64,000 bases of DNA from Solwaraspora sp. WMMD406 (GTDB taxonomy: Bacteria; Actinomycetota; Actinomycetes; Mycobacteriales; Micromonosporaceae), in the NCBI RefSeq assembly GCF_029626025.1, contig NZ_JARUBF010000001.1:372001-436000 (forward strand), in the 5' to 3' direction. How positions within the stretch are numbered: position 1 is the first letter of the stretch; each line of letters begins with the position of its first letter. The notes below the pieces were generated by a model. It was not told the origin of the DNA and did not search any database. It saw only the letters and a program-made list of their open reading frames with translations. The translations under genes and the position numbers were made by a program. Below are positions 1 to 9,445 of this stretch, piece after piece.

Positions 1-118
1 CGTCGTCGACGACGAGGAGCTCGATCTCGCACGGGTAGTCTACGGCGAGAGCCTGCTTGAGGGCGTCTCCGACGCGTTCTTCCTCGTTGTAGACCGGCAT
101 GAGGATCGAGAGCTTCAC
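1..118 (-). CDS. Family 2 glycosyltransferase, N-terminal fragment (runs off the window)
   Basis: Only the first 39 codons are present and the gene continues beyond the left edge. Read on the minus strand from a GTG at 118, it gives KLSILMPVYNEEE and ends at ELLVVDD. This is the first beta-strand, the N-terminal nucleotide-binding motif and the start of the second strand of a GT-A fold family 2 glycosyltransferase, such as a dolichyl-phosphate mannose synthase-like enzyme. Acceptor and sugar cannot be told. The family call is firm; the exact role is open because the catalytic region is missing. Confidence 0.8.
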   Translation of the reverse strand, partial: MKLSILMPVYNEEERVGDALKQALAVDYPCEIELLVVDD

Positions 119-325
119 GGTGGTCTCCGTACGGCCTGACGACAATCGCCCTAGCGTAGCTTGAGCGCCTGGCTACCACGCGTCCGGCGACACTCCTGGA
201 TCGGCTGCCCTGATCCGGGCGTGGATCGTGGCAGCCGGTCCAGCGGGCCACCTCCGCGTGGTGACGGGGTCCGGCCGCTTCGATCGGCAACCGCTATCCG
301 CGAAGGTGGCGGTAAGGTCGCCAAC

Positions 326-502
326 ATGGGCGAAAAGCACGACCTACCGGGACCCAGGAGGCGACGGCCACCGATCTGCCCCAAGTGTCTCGGTGCCGGC
401 AAGGCGTTCACCTTTGCCCTGATCGGCGGACGGACCCGGGAAGTGTGGTTGAAGTGCTCGACCTGCTCCGGCTCGATCCAGTCGGCGGTCCCTGGGCCCT
501 GA
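326..502 (+). CDS. Small zinc-ribbon-like protein of unknown function
   Basis: A 58-residue protein with two CxxC pairs, CPKC near residue 17 and CSTC near residue 44, spaced like a zinc ribbon or zinc knuckle. The frame is open further upstream to 161, but the ATG at 326 gives a compact protein without the Arg/Pro-rich stretch typical of non-coding frames in this genome. No purine-rich ribosome binding site is obvious. I do not recognise the family. It stands alone between two minus-strand genes. A chance ORF cannot be excluded, although the paired cysteines argue for a real product. Confidence 0.5.
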   Translation: MGEKHDLPGPRRRRPPICPKCLGAGKAFTFALIGGRTREVWLKCSTCSGSIQSAVPGP

Positions 503-564
503 GCCCAGCTGTTCGGCTACCCAGGGCCTCGACGGTCGGGAGCCGCCGACCGGGATTCGGCGGC

Positions 565-1035
565 TCAGGCGGCGGTGATGGCGGTGGTGGCGGTGGTGGT
601 ACGGGCGTCCACCGGCTGGGCCAGGAACGCATAACTCAGTAGTGCTTCGACGTGTGCGGCGTGCTCCCGATCGCCGAGCTTGATCATGAATCGTTCCCGT
701 ACGCCGTCGATCGCGGTCACCGCGAGTTCGACGATCGCGGACCTCGGGTCAGCGGTCCAGGTGACGTGGTCGAGGTGGCGGAGCTCGCTGTTGAGATGCA
801 GCCGCAGCCGGCGCAGCAGCAGCGTCTCATGCGTCACGACGAGCCGCCGTTTGGTGAGTAACAGCAGGTAGTCACCCTGCATGTGTTGTTCGGGGCGCTG
901 ACACCGGGCGACGAGGACGGTGCGTTCGTTGGGTGAGACACAACGCCGGAACACCGGCATGTGACGGCTGGTAGTCGAGATCGGCACGCTGGTTTCGGCC
1001 GCGGCGGGCAGAAACGTGCGTGAGAAGACGTCCAT
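565..1035 (-). CDS. Conserved hypothetical protein, possibly PH-like
   Basis: A 156-residue soluble protein with no signal peptide or membrane segment. The middle part (about residues 55-130) alternates hydrophobic strands: LLLLTKRRLVVT, an Arg-rich turn, VTWTADP and AIVELAVTAIDG. It then ends in a helix around EHAAHVEALLSYAFLA. That strand-rich, helix-capped pattern resembles bacterial PH-like domains, where the phrase TKRRLVVT is common, but I cannot assign a family. The C-terminus is a low-complexity Ala/Thr tail encoded by GGT/GGC-type repeats. It is probably a single-gene transcript. Confidence 0.6.
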   Translation of the reverse strand: MDVFSRTFLPAAAETSVPISTTSRHMPVFRRCVSPNERTVLVARCQRPEQHMQGDYLLLLTKRRLVVTHETLLLRRLRLHLNSELRHLDHVTWTADPRSAIVELAVTAIDGVRERFMIKLGDREHAAHVEALLSYAFLAQPVDARTTTATTAITAA

Positions 1036-1130
1036 GTCGCGTTAACGACACGTCAACCTACGACGACTCGGCGTAGTGGCGAATTTTCAGCCACAGAAGT
1101 TCCACCACCTGTGACTGGACGCCACCCAGG

Positions 1131-2348
1131 CTAGAGGAGTTCCATGATCGTGGCGTTCGCCATCCCGCCACCCTCACACATCGTCTGCAGCCCGTACCGG
1201 ATGCCGTTGGCCCGCATGTGGTGCAGCATGGTCGTCATGATCCGGGCGCCACTGGCACCGAGCGGATGCCCGAGGGCGATCGCTCCGCCACGCGGGTTGA
1301 GCCGGCCCCGGTCGGCACCGGTCTCGGCGAGCCAGGCCAGCGGCACCGGTGCGAACGCCTCGTTGACCTCGTACACCCCGATGTCGGCCAGGTCGAGCCC
1401 GGCGCGGCGCAGCGCCTTGGCGGTGGCCGGTATCGGCGCGGTCAGCATCATCACCGGGTCGTCGCCGGTGACCACGGCGGTGTGCACCCGGGCCAACGGA
1501 CGCAGCCCGTGCGCCCGCGCCCACTCCGAGGTGGTCACCGCGAGCGCCGCCGCGCCGTCCGAGATCTGCGAGGCGGATCCGGCGGTGACCACGCCGTCGG
1601 CCCGGAACGGGGTCGCCAACTCGCCGAGTTTCGCCAGCGAGGTGTCGCGGCGGATCCCCTCGTCGACGCTGAACTTGTCGCCGCCCGACCCGACAGCGGC
1701 CGACCCGTCGCCGCCCGACCCGACAGCGCCGGGCACCGGGACCGGGGCGATCTCCGCGTCGAACTCGCCGGCGTCCTGGGCGGCCGCCGCCCGTTCGTGG
1801 CTGGACAGCGCGAACTCGTCCAACTCGGTACGGGACAACCCCCACCGCCGGGCGATCAACTCGGCCCCGACGCCCTGGTTGAACGGCACCGGCTCGTCCG
1901 CCGCGACGCCGTCGATCCCCCGGTACCGGTCGCGCACCTGGTCGCCGAACGGCCGACCGGTGCCGGTGCTGGCTCCCATCGGCACCCGGGTCATGGATTC
2001 CACTCCCCCGGCCACGACCAGGTCGGCCTGGCCGGAGATCACCGACGCGGCGGCGAAGTGCAACGCCTGCTGGCTGGAGCCGCACTGCCGGTCGATAGTG
2101 GTGCCCGGTACCGCCTCCGGCCACCCGGCGGCCAGCACCGCGCTCCGCCCGATGTTCCAGCTCTGGTCGCCGGCCTGGAAGACGCAGCCCCAGATCACGT
2201 CGTCGACACCGGCCGGGTCCAGACCGGTCCGCTCGGCGAGCGCCCGGAGTACGTGACTGGAGAGGTCCACCGGATGCACCGCCGCCAGGGCACCTTTCCG
2301 ACGCCCGACTGGAGTCCGTACCGCGCCGACGACGACCGCGTCCCTCAT
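1131..2348 (-). CDS. Acetyl-CoA C-acyltransferase (thiolase)
   Basis: 405 residues, normal length for a thiolase that condenses or cleaves acyl-CoA in fatty-acid metabolism. The start MRDAVVVGAVRTPVG is a canonical thiolase N-terminus. The nucleophilic cysteine is C89 in DRQCGSSQQ. The oxyanion-hole motif NEAFA, the histidine motif GGAIALGHPLGASG and the C-terminal acid/base cysteine motif CEGGGMANA are all intact. A Gly/Ser-rich imperfect repeat (GAVGSGGDGSAAVGSGGD) interrupts the loop region near residue 210 and looks like a local slippage expansion. A longer open frame fuses this gene to upstream minus-strand sequence, but that part is antisense to the rhomboid gene. Substrate length is not predictable. 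Confidence 0.93.
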   Translation of the reverse strand: MRDAVVVGAVRTPVGRRKGALAAVHPVDLSSHVLRALAERTGLDPAGVDDVIWGCVFQAGDQSWNIGRSAVLAAGWPEAVPGTTIDRQCGSSQQALHFAAASVISGQADLVVAGGVESMTRVPMGASTGTGRPFGDQVRDRYRGIDGVAADEPVPFNQGVGAELIARRWGLSRTELDEFALSSHERAAAAQDAGEFDAEIAPVPVPGAVGSGGDGSAAVGSGGDKFSVDEGIRRDTSLAKLGELATPFRADGVVTAGSASQISDGAAALAVTTSEWARAHGLRPLARVHTAVVTGDDPVMMLTAPIPATAKALRRAGLDLADIGVYEVNEAFAPVPLAWLAETGADRGRLNPRGGAIALGHPLGASGARIMTTMLHHMRANGIRYGLQTMCEGGGMANATIMELL

Positions 2349-2418
2349 GCCTACTCCCCGGTAACTTGGTGTGCTCCGATCGTACGCGCTACCGGCGGCG
2401 GCTGGCATCCTTGACTGC

Positions 2419-2976
2419 GTGCCCGATTCACCCGACCTGCCGAACACGCCCGACGCGTACCTGGCGAACACGCCCGGTACGCCAGAAATGCCGAGCGGAC
2501 CGGCAGGCAACCTGAGTGGATCGACCGAGCCGCAGGTGAGCTGGCGGGTGCCCGGCAAGCTTCCGGTGCTCAAGGCGCTCGGCGCGGTGTCAATCGCGGC
2601 GCTCGGGCTCCTGCTCGCCGACGGCGACCCGGTACGGCTGGCGCTGGCCGGCCTGACCGGCATCGGATTGCTCGGGTGGGCGATCCGCGACCTGATCGCG
2701 CCGGTACGCCTGGCGGCCGGGCCGGACGGAATCACCGTCGTCGAGGGAATCGCCGGCCGGCGGCTGCTGCCCTGGGCCCGGATCGAGGCGATCACCGTCG
2801 ACCGGCGCGGGCACCGGGGAATCCGTACCGAACTGCTGGAAGTCGACGCCGGAGAGACGTTGCGGCTGTTCGGGGCCAACGAGCTGGGTGCCCCGCCGGC
2901 CGACGTCGCCGCGACGCTGCGGGCGATGTGGCTCCGGTTCAGACCGCCTGGGCCAGAGCCATCCGGGCAACGGTGA
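2419..2976 (+). CDS. Membrane-associated PH-domain-like protein
   Basis: About 185 residues from a GTG at 2419; upstream in-frame codons to 2371 look non-coding. A Pro/Thr-rich N-terminus of about 45 residues is followed by two hydrophobic segments (VSIAALGLLLA and LTGIGLLGWAI) separated by a short loop. A C-terminal region (LAAGPDGITVVEGIAGRRLLPWARIEAITVD) then has the strand and tryptophan pattern of the short bacterial PH domains found in actinobacterial membrane proteins. The 3' end overlaps the convergent rhomboid gene by 38 nt. The function is unknown. Confidence 0.7.
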   Translation: MPDSPDLPNTPDAYLANTPGTPEMPSGPAGNLSGSTEPQVSWRVPGKLPVLKALGAVSIAALGLLLADGDPVRLALAGLTGIGLLGWAIRDLIAPVRLAAGPDGITVVEGIAGRRLLPWARIEAITVDRRGHRGIRTELLEVDAGETLRLFGANELGAPPADVAATLRAMWLRFRPPGPEPSGQR

Positions 2977-3874
2977 TCAGCACCAGGAAAAGCACCACCG
3001 CGCCGCAGCCGACCGCTTGGACCACCGTACGGTTGGTGCGGGGCGCGTACGCCAGGATCGCGCCGATCAGACCACCGGTGATCAGGCCGCCGAGGTGCCC
3101 GGCGATGGAGAGACTGGACACGGTGAACGTCAGGATCAGGTTGATCACCAGGATGCCGACCACGGCGGAGGTGTCCCGCTTCAACCGGCGCAGCACGATG
3201 AAGAAGGCCGCGAACAGGCCGAAGACCGCCGTGGAGGCACCGGCCGACAGCTTCTCCGGGTCGATCAGGTAGGCGGCCACGTTGCCACCGAGCCCGGCGA
3301 TCAGGTAGAGCGCCAGGAAGCGCAGTGGTCCGAGCACCGATTCGAGGTTGCGTCCGAGCACCCACAGCGCCCACATGTTGAACGCCAGGTGCAGCAGGCC
3401 GTAGTGGATGAACATGGCGGTGACGAGTCGCCAGACACCGCCGCCGTCGATGCCGACGAAGACGTCGCCGTACGCCGGCAACGCCCCGGCCAGCACGTCC
3501 CCGTTGGGGCGGACCGTGACGTCCGACCCGATCACCCCTCCGAAGGCGTGCAGCCGGCCGGCGGCGGAGAACAGCCCGAGGCTGAGCCCCTGTCCACCGG
3601 CCATGACCAGGCCGATCAGCGCGGCGAGCGCGTTGAGGCCGATCAGGATCTTGGTGATGTGACCCTGCTGGCCGGCGGCACTGCCACCAAAGGCAGTGCG
3701 CGCCGACCGCTGGGTGCGCCGGCCGTCGGCGACGCACTCCGGGCACTGGTGCCCGACCGCCGCTTCCTGCATGCAGTCCGGGCAGATGGGCCGATCACAC
3801 CGGGAGCACCGGACCCAGGTCTCCCGTGACGTGTGCCGGTAGCAGACCGGCACGGTCGGGGCTGGATCACTCAT
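2939..3874 (-). CDS. Rhomboid family intramembrane serine protease with N-terminal zinc finger
   Basis: 311 residues. Residues 1-50 hold a B-box-like zinc finger with cysteine pairs (CYRH, CSRC, CPDC, CPEC), as in many actinobacterial rhomboids. The membrane domain follows from about residue 75. Key residues are visible: HYGLLHLAFNMWAL in the second membrane helix, the serine motif GASTAVFG, and the catalytic histidine in SIAGHLGGLITGG. About six transmembrane segments fit the family. It cleaves transmembrane substrates within the bilayer; the substrate is unknown. The gene is monocistronic, with its 3' end overlapping the plus-strand gene at 2419-2976. Confidence 0.93.
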   Translation of the reverse strand: MSDPAPTVPVCYRHTSRETWVRCSRCDRPICPDCMQEAAVGHQCPECVADGRRTQRSARTAFGGSAAGQQGHITKILIGLNALAALIGLVMAGGQGLSLGLFSAAGRLHAFGGVIGSDVTVRPNGDVLAGALPAYGDVFVGIDGGGVWRLVTAMFIHYGLLHLAFNMWALWVLGRNLESVLGPLRFLALYLIAGLGGNVAAYLIDPEKLSAGASTAVFGLFAAFFIVLRRLKRDTSAVVGILVINLILTFTVSSLSIAGHLGGLITGGLIGAILAYAPRTNRTVVQAVGCGAVVLFLVLITVARMALAQAV

Positions 3875-3985
3875 CGCGCCACCTCACTGCGCCGTATCCG
3901 GCGATCCCGGTGCTTGCTCATGAGCGCCAAGGTTACCCCGCCGAGGTGTGGACCCCGCCGCTCATGATCAACTCAGCCGGACGTC

Positions 3986-4052
3986 GTCCCGGGATGACAC
4001 CAGGTGGTCCCGGGGATGACACCAGGTGGTCCCGGGGATGACACCAGGTGGT
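3986..4052. repeat. 22-bp tandem repeat, about three copies, next to the cyclophilin stop codon
   Basis: The unit GATGACACCAGGTGGTCCC plus GGG recurs at 3993, 4015 and 4037 with a 22-bp period and is almost perfect. It ends 7 bp from the stop codon of the cyclophilin gene (4059), in the 184-bp gap downstream of that gene and upstream of the rhomboid start. No other element is seen in this gap. Confidence 0.9.
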
Positions 4053-4058
4053 ACTGGA

Positions 4059-4589
<531 letters not shown>

Positions 4590-4709
4590 GGGTACTCCTC
4601 AGTTGTTGGTCAGTTCCATGCGGATCCTCCCATGTGCCCGATCCGGCCGCGCGGAGGCACCCGAAGGTGGAGGATGACGGCGTGACGACAGCACAGGAGG
4701 TAGGCGCAG

Positions 4710-5441
4710 GTGTTGAGGATCTCCAGGCGCAAGACCCGGCGGGCCCTCGTCCGGGCGGAACTCGGTGAAGGACTCGACCATTTCCGGCGGGCCGCGACGC
4801 ACGCGGCCGGAGGTGTCGGCGCCTCCGTGGGGCCGCGCGTTCTCGCGGCCCGGGACGCCGTGACACCCACCGCCGACCGGGTACGGGACTCCGCCGCGCA
4901 GAGCGTGGCCGCGACGATGGCCGCGTTGGCCCCGCTGGCGGTGGCGGCCGCCGACGGTGCCCGTCAGGCCAGCCAGGCAACCAGAAAGGTGAAGGCGAAG
5001 AACATGAAGGCAACGAAGCTGACCGGGATGAAGGCGATGGCCGCCAAGACCAAGGCCAGCCGGCTCAAGCCCGGCAAGAGCACGTCGATGAAGAGCAGGC
5101 TGATGCCCTCGTCGGGCGGATCCGGACGCCGCCGGTGGCCGATCGTGGTCGGTGTGCTCGCGGCCGGTGCGGCGATCGGCACCATGGTGGTACGCCGTCG
5201 GCGCGCCACCCAGTGGGAGGAGTACGACCCGGGTCAGGCGATGGAGTCGGCGGGCTCGACGACCGGCGCCACATCCGGTTCGGTCGGCCCGAAGGCCGCC
5301 TCGGACGGCACCATGACCTCCGGCACCGCCGCGACCTCCGGCGCCAAGGTGACCCCACCGGCCGGCAGCAAGCCGCACGGTGACCCGATCGACCAGCTCG
5401 GCAACGACCCGGCGGCCGCCATGCGCAACGGCCGCGCCTGA
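4710..5441 (+). CDS. Hypothetical Ala/Lys-rich protein with one membrane segment
   Basis: 243 residues from a GTG at 4710 with an excellent AGGAGG at 4695-4700. The N-terminal part is Arg/Ala-rich and helical (AAAT, AAARD and AAQSVAATMAAL patterns). It leads into a Lys-rich stretch (VKAKNMKATKL) and a membrane segment near residue 145 (PIVVGVLAAGAAIGTMVV). The tail is Ser/Thr/Gly-rich and ends in a conserved-looking DPAAAMRNGRA. The layout resembles the DUF5324-type actinobacterial membrane-associated proteins, but I am not certain of the family. The stop is followed by a strong terminator shared with the convergent transporter gene. Confidence 0.75.
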   Translation: MLRISRRKTRRALVRAELGEGLDHFRRAATHAAGGVGASVGPRVLAARDAVTPTADRVRDSAAQSVAATMAALAPLAVAAADGARQASQATRKVKAKNMKATKLTGMKAMAAKTKASRLKPGKSTSMKSRLMPSSGGSGRRRWPIVVGVLAAGAAIGTMVVRRRRATQWEEYDPGQAMESAGSTTGATSGSVGPKAASDGTMTSGTAATSGAKVTPPAGSKPHGDPIDQLGNDPAAAMRNGRA

Positions 5442-5470
5442 GCCCGGCCGACGACGCCGTACGCCGTACC

Positions 5471-5500
5471 AGGGCGCGCCGGGGTGACCCGGCGCGCCCT
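5471..5500. terminator. Bidirectional terminator hairpin
   Basis: A perfect 13-bp stem, AGGGCGCGCCGGG pairing with 5488-5500, closes a GTGA tetraloop. It lies between the convergent stops at 5441 and 5518. There is no T-tract, as is usual in actinomycetes. Confidence 0.85.
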
Positions 5501-5517
5501 GCGGCGGGTAGCTCGGC

Positions 5518-6669
5518 TCACAACCAGCCGTTACGCCGGAACGACCGGTAGAGCACCAACGAGATACCGAGCATCAACGCGAGCACGATCGGATAGCCGA
5601 ACGTCCAGCCGGTCTCCGGCATGAACTCGAAGTTCATCCCGTAGATGCCGGCCAACGCGGTCCACACCGCGGCGATACCCGCCCACGCCGCGATCTTGCG
5701 CATGTCGTTGTTCTGCGCCACGGTGACCTGCGCCAACCGGGCCTGCAGGATCGAGTTGAGCAGGTCGTCGTAGGCGTTGACCTGCTCGACGACCCGGCTC
5801 AGGTGATCCTGCACGTCCCGGAAGTAGCGCCGGATCTCCACCGGCACCACCTCGTTGATCTCGGCGGTCAGCGTCATCATCGGCCGCTGCAACGGAGCCA
5901 CCGTCCGCTTGAACTCCACCAGTTCCCGCTTCAACTGGTAGATCTCGTGCACCTTGTCGCTCGCCTCGGGCGAGAACACGTCCGCCTCGACGGTGTCCAG
6001 GTCGGTCTCCACCCGGTCGGTCACCTCCAGGTAGAGGTCCACCACCCGGTCGGTCACCGCGTACGCCACCGCCCAGGGGCCCTGCACCATCAGGTCCCGG
6101 TTACGTTCCAGATCCGCCCGGACCGGCGCCAACCGACAGGCGTCCCCGTGCCGGACGGTGATCACGAAGCCCTGCCCGATGAAGAGCATCACCTGCCCGG
6201 TCTCGACCACCTCCGAGTCCCCGGTGAGCTTCTCGTGGTCGACGTAGCGGGCGGTCCGCAGCACCAGGAAGTGCACCTCGCCGAACTGTTCGAGCTTGGG
6301 CCGCTGCTCGGCCTTGACCGCGTCCTCCACCGCGAGCTCGTGCAGCCCGTACGTGTCGGCGATGCCGGCCATCTCGGCCAGGCTCGGCTCGTGCAGACCC
6401 AGCCACACGAAGGCGTTGCGCTCGCGGCGGGCGGTCGCCAGCGCCTCCGGATGCTTCCAGCTGCCGGGCTGCCGGATCCCGTCGATGTAGAGGGCACAGT
6501 CGACGATCCCGCTGCGCGGCTCGGGCGGTGGCGACGCCTCCGCCACCGGGGTGCCGTCGGCGGAGTGGAGCATCCGGCTGACCGCCCGCACCGGGGCCGT
6601 CCAGGCCCGCGACAACGCCCGACCGCTGCCGCCCTCCGGCCACCGCTGCCCACGATCCTGATCCGCCAT
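5518..6669 (-). CDS. corA: CorA family magnesium/divalent cation transporter
   Basis: 383 residues. I chose the ATG at 6669 because GGAGGGAG lies about 9 nt upstream; the frame stays open to 6927 but that part is Arg/Ser-rich shadow. The long cytoplasmic N-terminal domain includes VWLGLHEPS and ELAVEDAVKAEQRPKLEQF. A coiled helix (VHEIYQLKRELVEFKRTVAPLQ) comes next, then two C-terminal transmembrane helices. The selectivity motif GMNF is present in YGMNFEFMPE at the end of the first helix. The family forms pentameric Mg2+/Co2+ channels in the inner membrane. The stop is shared with a terminator hairpin. Confidence 0.93.
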   Translation of the reverse strand: MADQDRGQRWPEGGSGRALSRAWTAPVRAVSRMLHSADGTPVAEASPPPEPRSGIVDCALYIDGIRQPGSWKHPEALATARRERNAFVWLGLHEPSLAEMAGIADTYGLHELAVEDAVKAEQRPKLEQFGEVHFLVLRTARYVDHEKLTGDSEVVETGQVMLFIGQGFVITVRHGDACRLAPVRADLERNRDLMVQGPWAVAYAVTDRVVDLYLEVTDRVETDLDTVEADVFSPEASDKVHEIYQLKRELVEFKRTVAPLQRPMMTLTAEINEVVPVEIRRYFRDVQDHLSRVVEQVNAYDDLLNSILQARLAQVTVAQNNDMRKIAAWAGIAAVWTALAGIYGMNFEFMPETGWTFGYPIVLALMLGISLVLYRSFRRNGWL

Positions 6670-6820
6670 CGGCCCGTCTCCCTCCCCGTGTCCGCGCGGC
6701 AACCGCCCTAGAACAGGAAACCACCACGCGACATGCTCGCGGCACCCTTCCCCCAGCGCCGCGAGCATGATCGGGGATGCCGGCCGGCGAGAATGCCGAA
6801 CCGACCGGGATGCCGGCCGG

Positions 6821-7918
6821 CTACGCCGCGCGTACCTCGTCGACCGCCTCGGCCAACCGGCGGACACCCTCGTCGATCTGATCCACCGTGACCGCCGAGT
6901 AGGCCAGCCGCAGCGCGTGCTCACCACCGGTCAGCAGGAAGTCGCTGCCCTTGACCACCGCGACGCCGCGCTTCGCGGCCGCCGGCACCAACGCGTCGAC
7001 CAGCACGTCCTCGGGCAGCTCCACCCAGAGGAAGTAGCCGCCGTCCGGCTCGGTGAACCGTACGCCCGGAATGTGCTTGCGCAGCGACTCGCCCAACACC
7101 TGGGCGCGCTCGGACAGCGCGGCCCGGACCGTGGCGATCGACCGGTCCAGGTCACCGGAGACGCAGAACTGGTGCACGATCGCCTGCGCCACCATGCCGG
7201 GCGAGATGTACAGGTTGGTGGCCCGCCCGGCGATCGCCTTGATCAGCCCGGCCTCGCCGACAAGGTAGCCGACCCGTACCCCGGGGCAGACCGTCTTGGT
7301 GAAACTGGAGGCGTGCACCACGACACCGTCGGTGTCCAGCGACAGCATCGACGGCAGCACTTCGCCCCGGAACCGGATGTCGGCGTACGGGTCGTCCTCG
7401 AAGATGGTGAACCCGAACTCGACCGCCAACTCCAGCAACGCCCGCCGCTTCGCCAGCGACAGGGTCACCCCGGCCGGGTTCTGGTAGTTGGGAATGACGT
7501 GCGCCAGCTTCGGCCGGACCCCCGACTCCAACAACTTGCGCAGCTCGTCGGTGTCCAGCCCGTCCGGCTGGATGGTCACCGGATGCACCTGCGCGCCGAG
7601 CTGGCGCAGGTTGAGCAGCGTACGGTCGTACGTCGGCCGCTCGACGACCACCGCGTCCCCGGGCGTGACCAGGTGGTCGAAGAGAAACGCGTCGGCCTGC
7701 AGGGAACCGTTGGTGACCAGCACCTGTTCGGGCGCGACGCCGTGCTTGTCGGCGATCCAGCGACGTAGCGGGAGGTAGCCGACGGAGGTGCCGTACGCGG
7801 TCACCCCGGCCGGGTCGGCGTCGAAGGCGCGGCCGGCGGCGGCTTTCAGCCCCTCGATGTCGACGATGTCCAGCGACGGCGCCCCACGGGCGAAGGAGAT
7901 CAGCTGCTCGGCGCTCAT
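6821..7918 (-). CDS. PLP-dependent class I/II aminotransferase, 2-aminoadipate-transaminase-like
   Basis: 365 residues from MSAEQLISFARGAPSLD, a start typical of stand-alone MocR-like or LysN-like aminotransferases. Fold-type I landmarks are present: YGTSVGYLPLRRWIA, the cofactor-stacking segment VTNGSLQADAF, PNYQNPAGVTLS, DDPYADIRF and the Schiff-base lysine motif SSFTKTVCPGVRVGY. There is no N-terminal GntR domain, so it is an enzyme and not a MocR regulator. The substrate is not predictable; aromatic or branched-chain amino acids and 2-aminoadipate are used by relatives. It diverges from the NUDIX gene at 8055. Direct repeats of GGGATGCCGGCCGGC occur in the 151-bp gap toward corA. Confidence 0.92.
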   Translation of the reverse strand: MSAEQLISFARGAPSLDIVDIEGLKAAAGRAFDADPAGVTAYGTSVGYLPLRRWIADKHGVAPEQVLVTNGSLQADAFLFDHLVTPGDAVVVERPTYDRTLLNLRQLGAQVHPVTIQPDGLDTDELRKLLESGVRPKLAHVIPNYQNPAGVTLSLAKRRALLELAVEFGFTIFEDDPYADIRFRGEVLPSMLSLDTDGVVVHASSFTKTVCPGVRVGYLVGEAGLIKAIAGRATNLYISPGMVAQAIVHQFCVSGDLDRSIATVRAALSERAQVLGESLRKHIPGVRFTEPDGGYFLWVELPEDVLVDALVPAAAKRGVAVVKGSDFLLTGGEHALRLAYSAVTVDQIDEGVRRLAEAVDEVRAA

Positions 7919-8054
7919 GGGTGCCAGACTACGACCCGCCCGGCCGGTTGCCGCCGGCTGGTGTGGCAGGACACGTCCGGGCTGCCCGGCTTCTCCCCGG
8001 GTGCCCGGAGCTGGTCCTGGTTCTTTACCGGGCCCGCTCGCTACTGTCACAGGC

Positions 8055-8531
8055 GTGTCCGCCCCACCCCCCGGCCGCGACGCACCCGGCGATCCGCTGC
8101 GGTGCGTCGGCGCGTTGATCGTCGACGACGACGGCCGGATCTTCTTCCAGCTCCGGTCACCGCACCGGCGGCTGTTCCCCAACACCTGGGACGTCGCCGG
8201 CGGACACGTCGAGCCGGGCGAAACGCTGGTCGAAGCCCTGCACCGGGAGGTACACGAAGAGACCGGGTGGACCGTCTCCCACGTCCTTGCCGAGGTCGGC
8301 GAGTACGCCTACGTCGGCGACGACGGCATCGCCCGGGTGGAAACCGACTACCTGGTACGGGTCGACGGTGACCTGGCCCACCCCCGACTGGAAGCCGGCA
8401 AGCACACCGAGTTCCGCTGGCTCACCGCCGCCGAACTCCACGTCCTGGACGAATCACGCGACGTCAACGACGGACTGATCCGCCAGATCGCCGAAGACGG
8501 CTTCGCCGTACTGCGCACCCTGGGCCTGTGA
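8055..8531 (+). CDS. NUDIX hydrolase
   Basis: 158 residues from a GTG at 8055. The NUDIX box is complete and canonical: GHVEPGETLVEALHREVHEE followed by TGW, supplying the metal-binding glutamates. The protein is close to the bare domain length and hydrolyses a nucleoside diphosphate linked to another moiety; the substrate is unknown. No Shine-Dalgarno sequence is seen upstream of the GTG, so a leaderless transcript is possible. The last bases overlap the next gene (GTGA). Confidence 0.88.
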   Translation: MSAPPPGRDAPGDPLRCVGALIVDDDGRIFFQLRSPHRRLFPNTWDVAGGHVEPGETLVEALHREVHEETGWTVSHVLAEVGEYAYVGDDGIARVETDYLVRVDGDLAHPRLEAGKHTEFRWLTAAELHVLDESRDVNDGLIRQIAEDGFAVLRTLGL

Positions 8532-9376
8532 GCGGCACCGACCAGCTGTGGCTGCCGGGCCATCGCTGCGCCACCCTGACCGCGCCCGCCATCGACCGGG
8601 TGCACGGCACCGCGATGACCGCCGCCGCGTCCGCCGGCACCGAGCTGCGGCAGCGGTACGGCGGGCCGGCGGCGATCGGGTTCCTGATCGACCTGCGTAC
8701 CCGGCTCGCCGCCCCCGGTGGCCTGATCAGCGCCGCTGGTTTCGCCGCCGTCACCCGCTACCGCGACCCGGCCGGCTGTCAGCGGGCCCTGGACAAGCAG
8801 GTCGCGTACGGCATGGTGGTGCGCCACCCGGACGGGGCGCTGCGGGCCACCGAACGCGGTGCCGCCTTCCTGGCCGATCTGTACGCCCTGCACGCCGAGG
8901 TGACCGCGACGATCTGGGGACCGGAACACGCCACTCGGCTGGCCCGGCTGGTCGAGCTCACCGGCCGGTTGCTCGCCGCCGCGCTCGCCGAACCGACCGG
9001 CGGCACCGGGCTGCCCGACGACGGCGCGGACCCGACCGGCGCGGGTGGCGCGGGTGGCGCGGGTGGCGCGACCGACGACGGTGGTGGTGGTGGTGCCTTC
9101 CGGGCCGTCGCCCCGCCCTACGAGCCGGAAGGGACCCCGCCCGGCGTACTGCTGCTCAACCGGTTGACCGTCCTGCGGCACCACCGCGCGGACGCGCACG
9201 CCGCCGCCTGGACCGCCGCCGGGCACACCGCACGCAGCATCGTCGACCTGCCGGTCGGCGCCCAACGGCTGGCCATCGAGCAGGAGACCGACCGCCGGGC
9301 CGCGGGGCCGTACCAGGCTCTGGACCCCGACCAACGGGTCACCCTGCTGGCCGACCTGGCGGCCCTGCCCGGCTGA
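8528..9376 (+). CDS. Conserved hypothetical protein, winged-helix-like (SCO6745-type)
   Basis: 282 residues, translationally coupled to the NUDIX gene through a GTGA overlap. The N-terminal half reads like a MarR-type winged helix: VTRYRDPAGCQRALDKQVAYGMVVRHPDGALRATERG resembles recognition helix plus wing. The C-terminal half is helical with RHHRADAHAAAWTAAG, recalling the SCO6745 family of actinobacterial proteins. A Gly-rich hinge (GAGGAGGAGG and a GGGGG run) connects the halves and is coded by short repeats. The function is unknown; co-transcription with a NUDIX hydrolase suggests a small-molecule or regulatory role. Confidence 0.7.
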   Translation: MSGTDQLWLPGHRCATLTAPAIDRVHGTAMTAAASAGTELRQRYGGPAAIGFLIDLRTRLAAPGGLISAAGFAAVTRYRDPAGCQRALDKQVAYGMVVRHPDGALRATERGAAFLADLYALHAEVTATIWGPEHATRLARLVELTGRLLAAALAEPTGGTGLPDDGADPTGAGGAGGAGGATDDGGGGGAFRAVAPPYEPEGTPPGVLLLNRLTVLRHHRADAHAAAWTAAGHTARSIVDLPVGAQRLAIEQETDRRAAGPYQALDPDQRVTLLADLAALPG

Positions 9377-9445
9377 GCGACTATCCTCCTGCGTACCCCC
9401 GGGTGCCCGTACACCCGTCCCACCCCCCGCCAGGAGGACCACCTG

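Noticed and set aside
1131-3746. One 871-codon minus-strand gene joining thiolase and upstream sequence
   Set aside because: The first 465 or so codons are antisense or out of frame to the PH-like and rhomboid genes and Arg/Pro/Ser-rich; the thiolase has its own canonical start at 2348.
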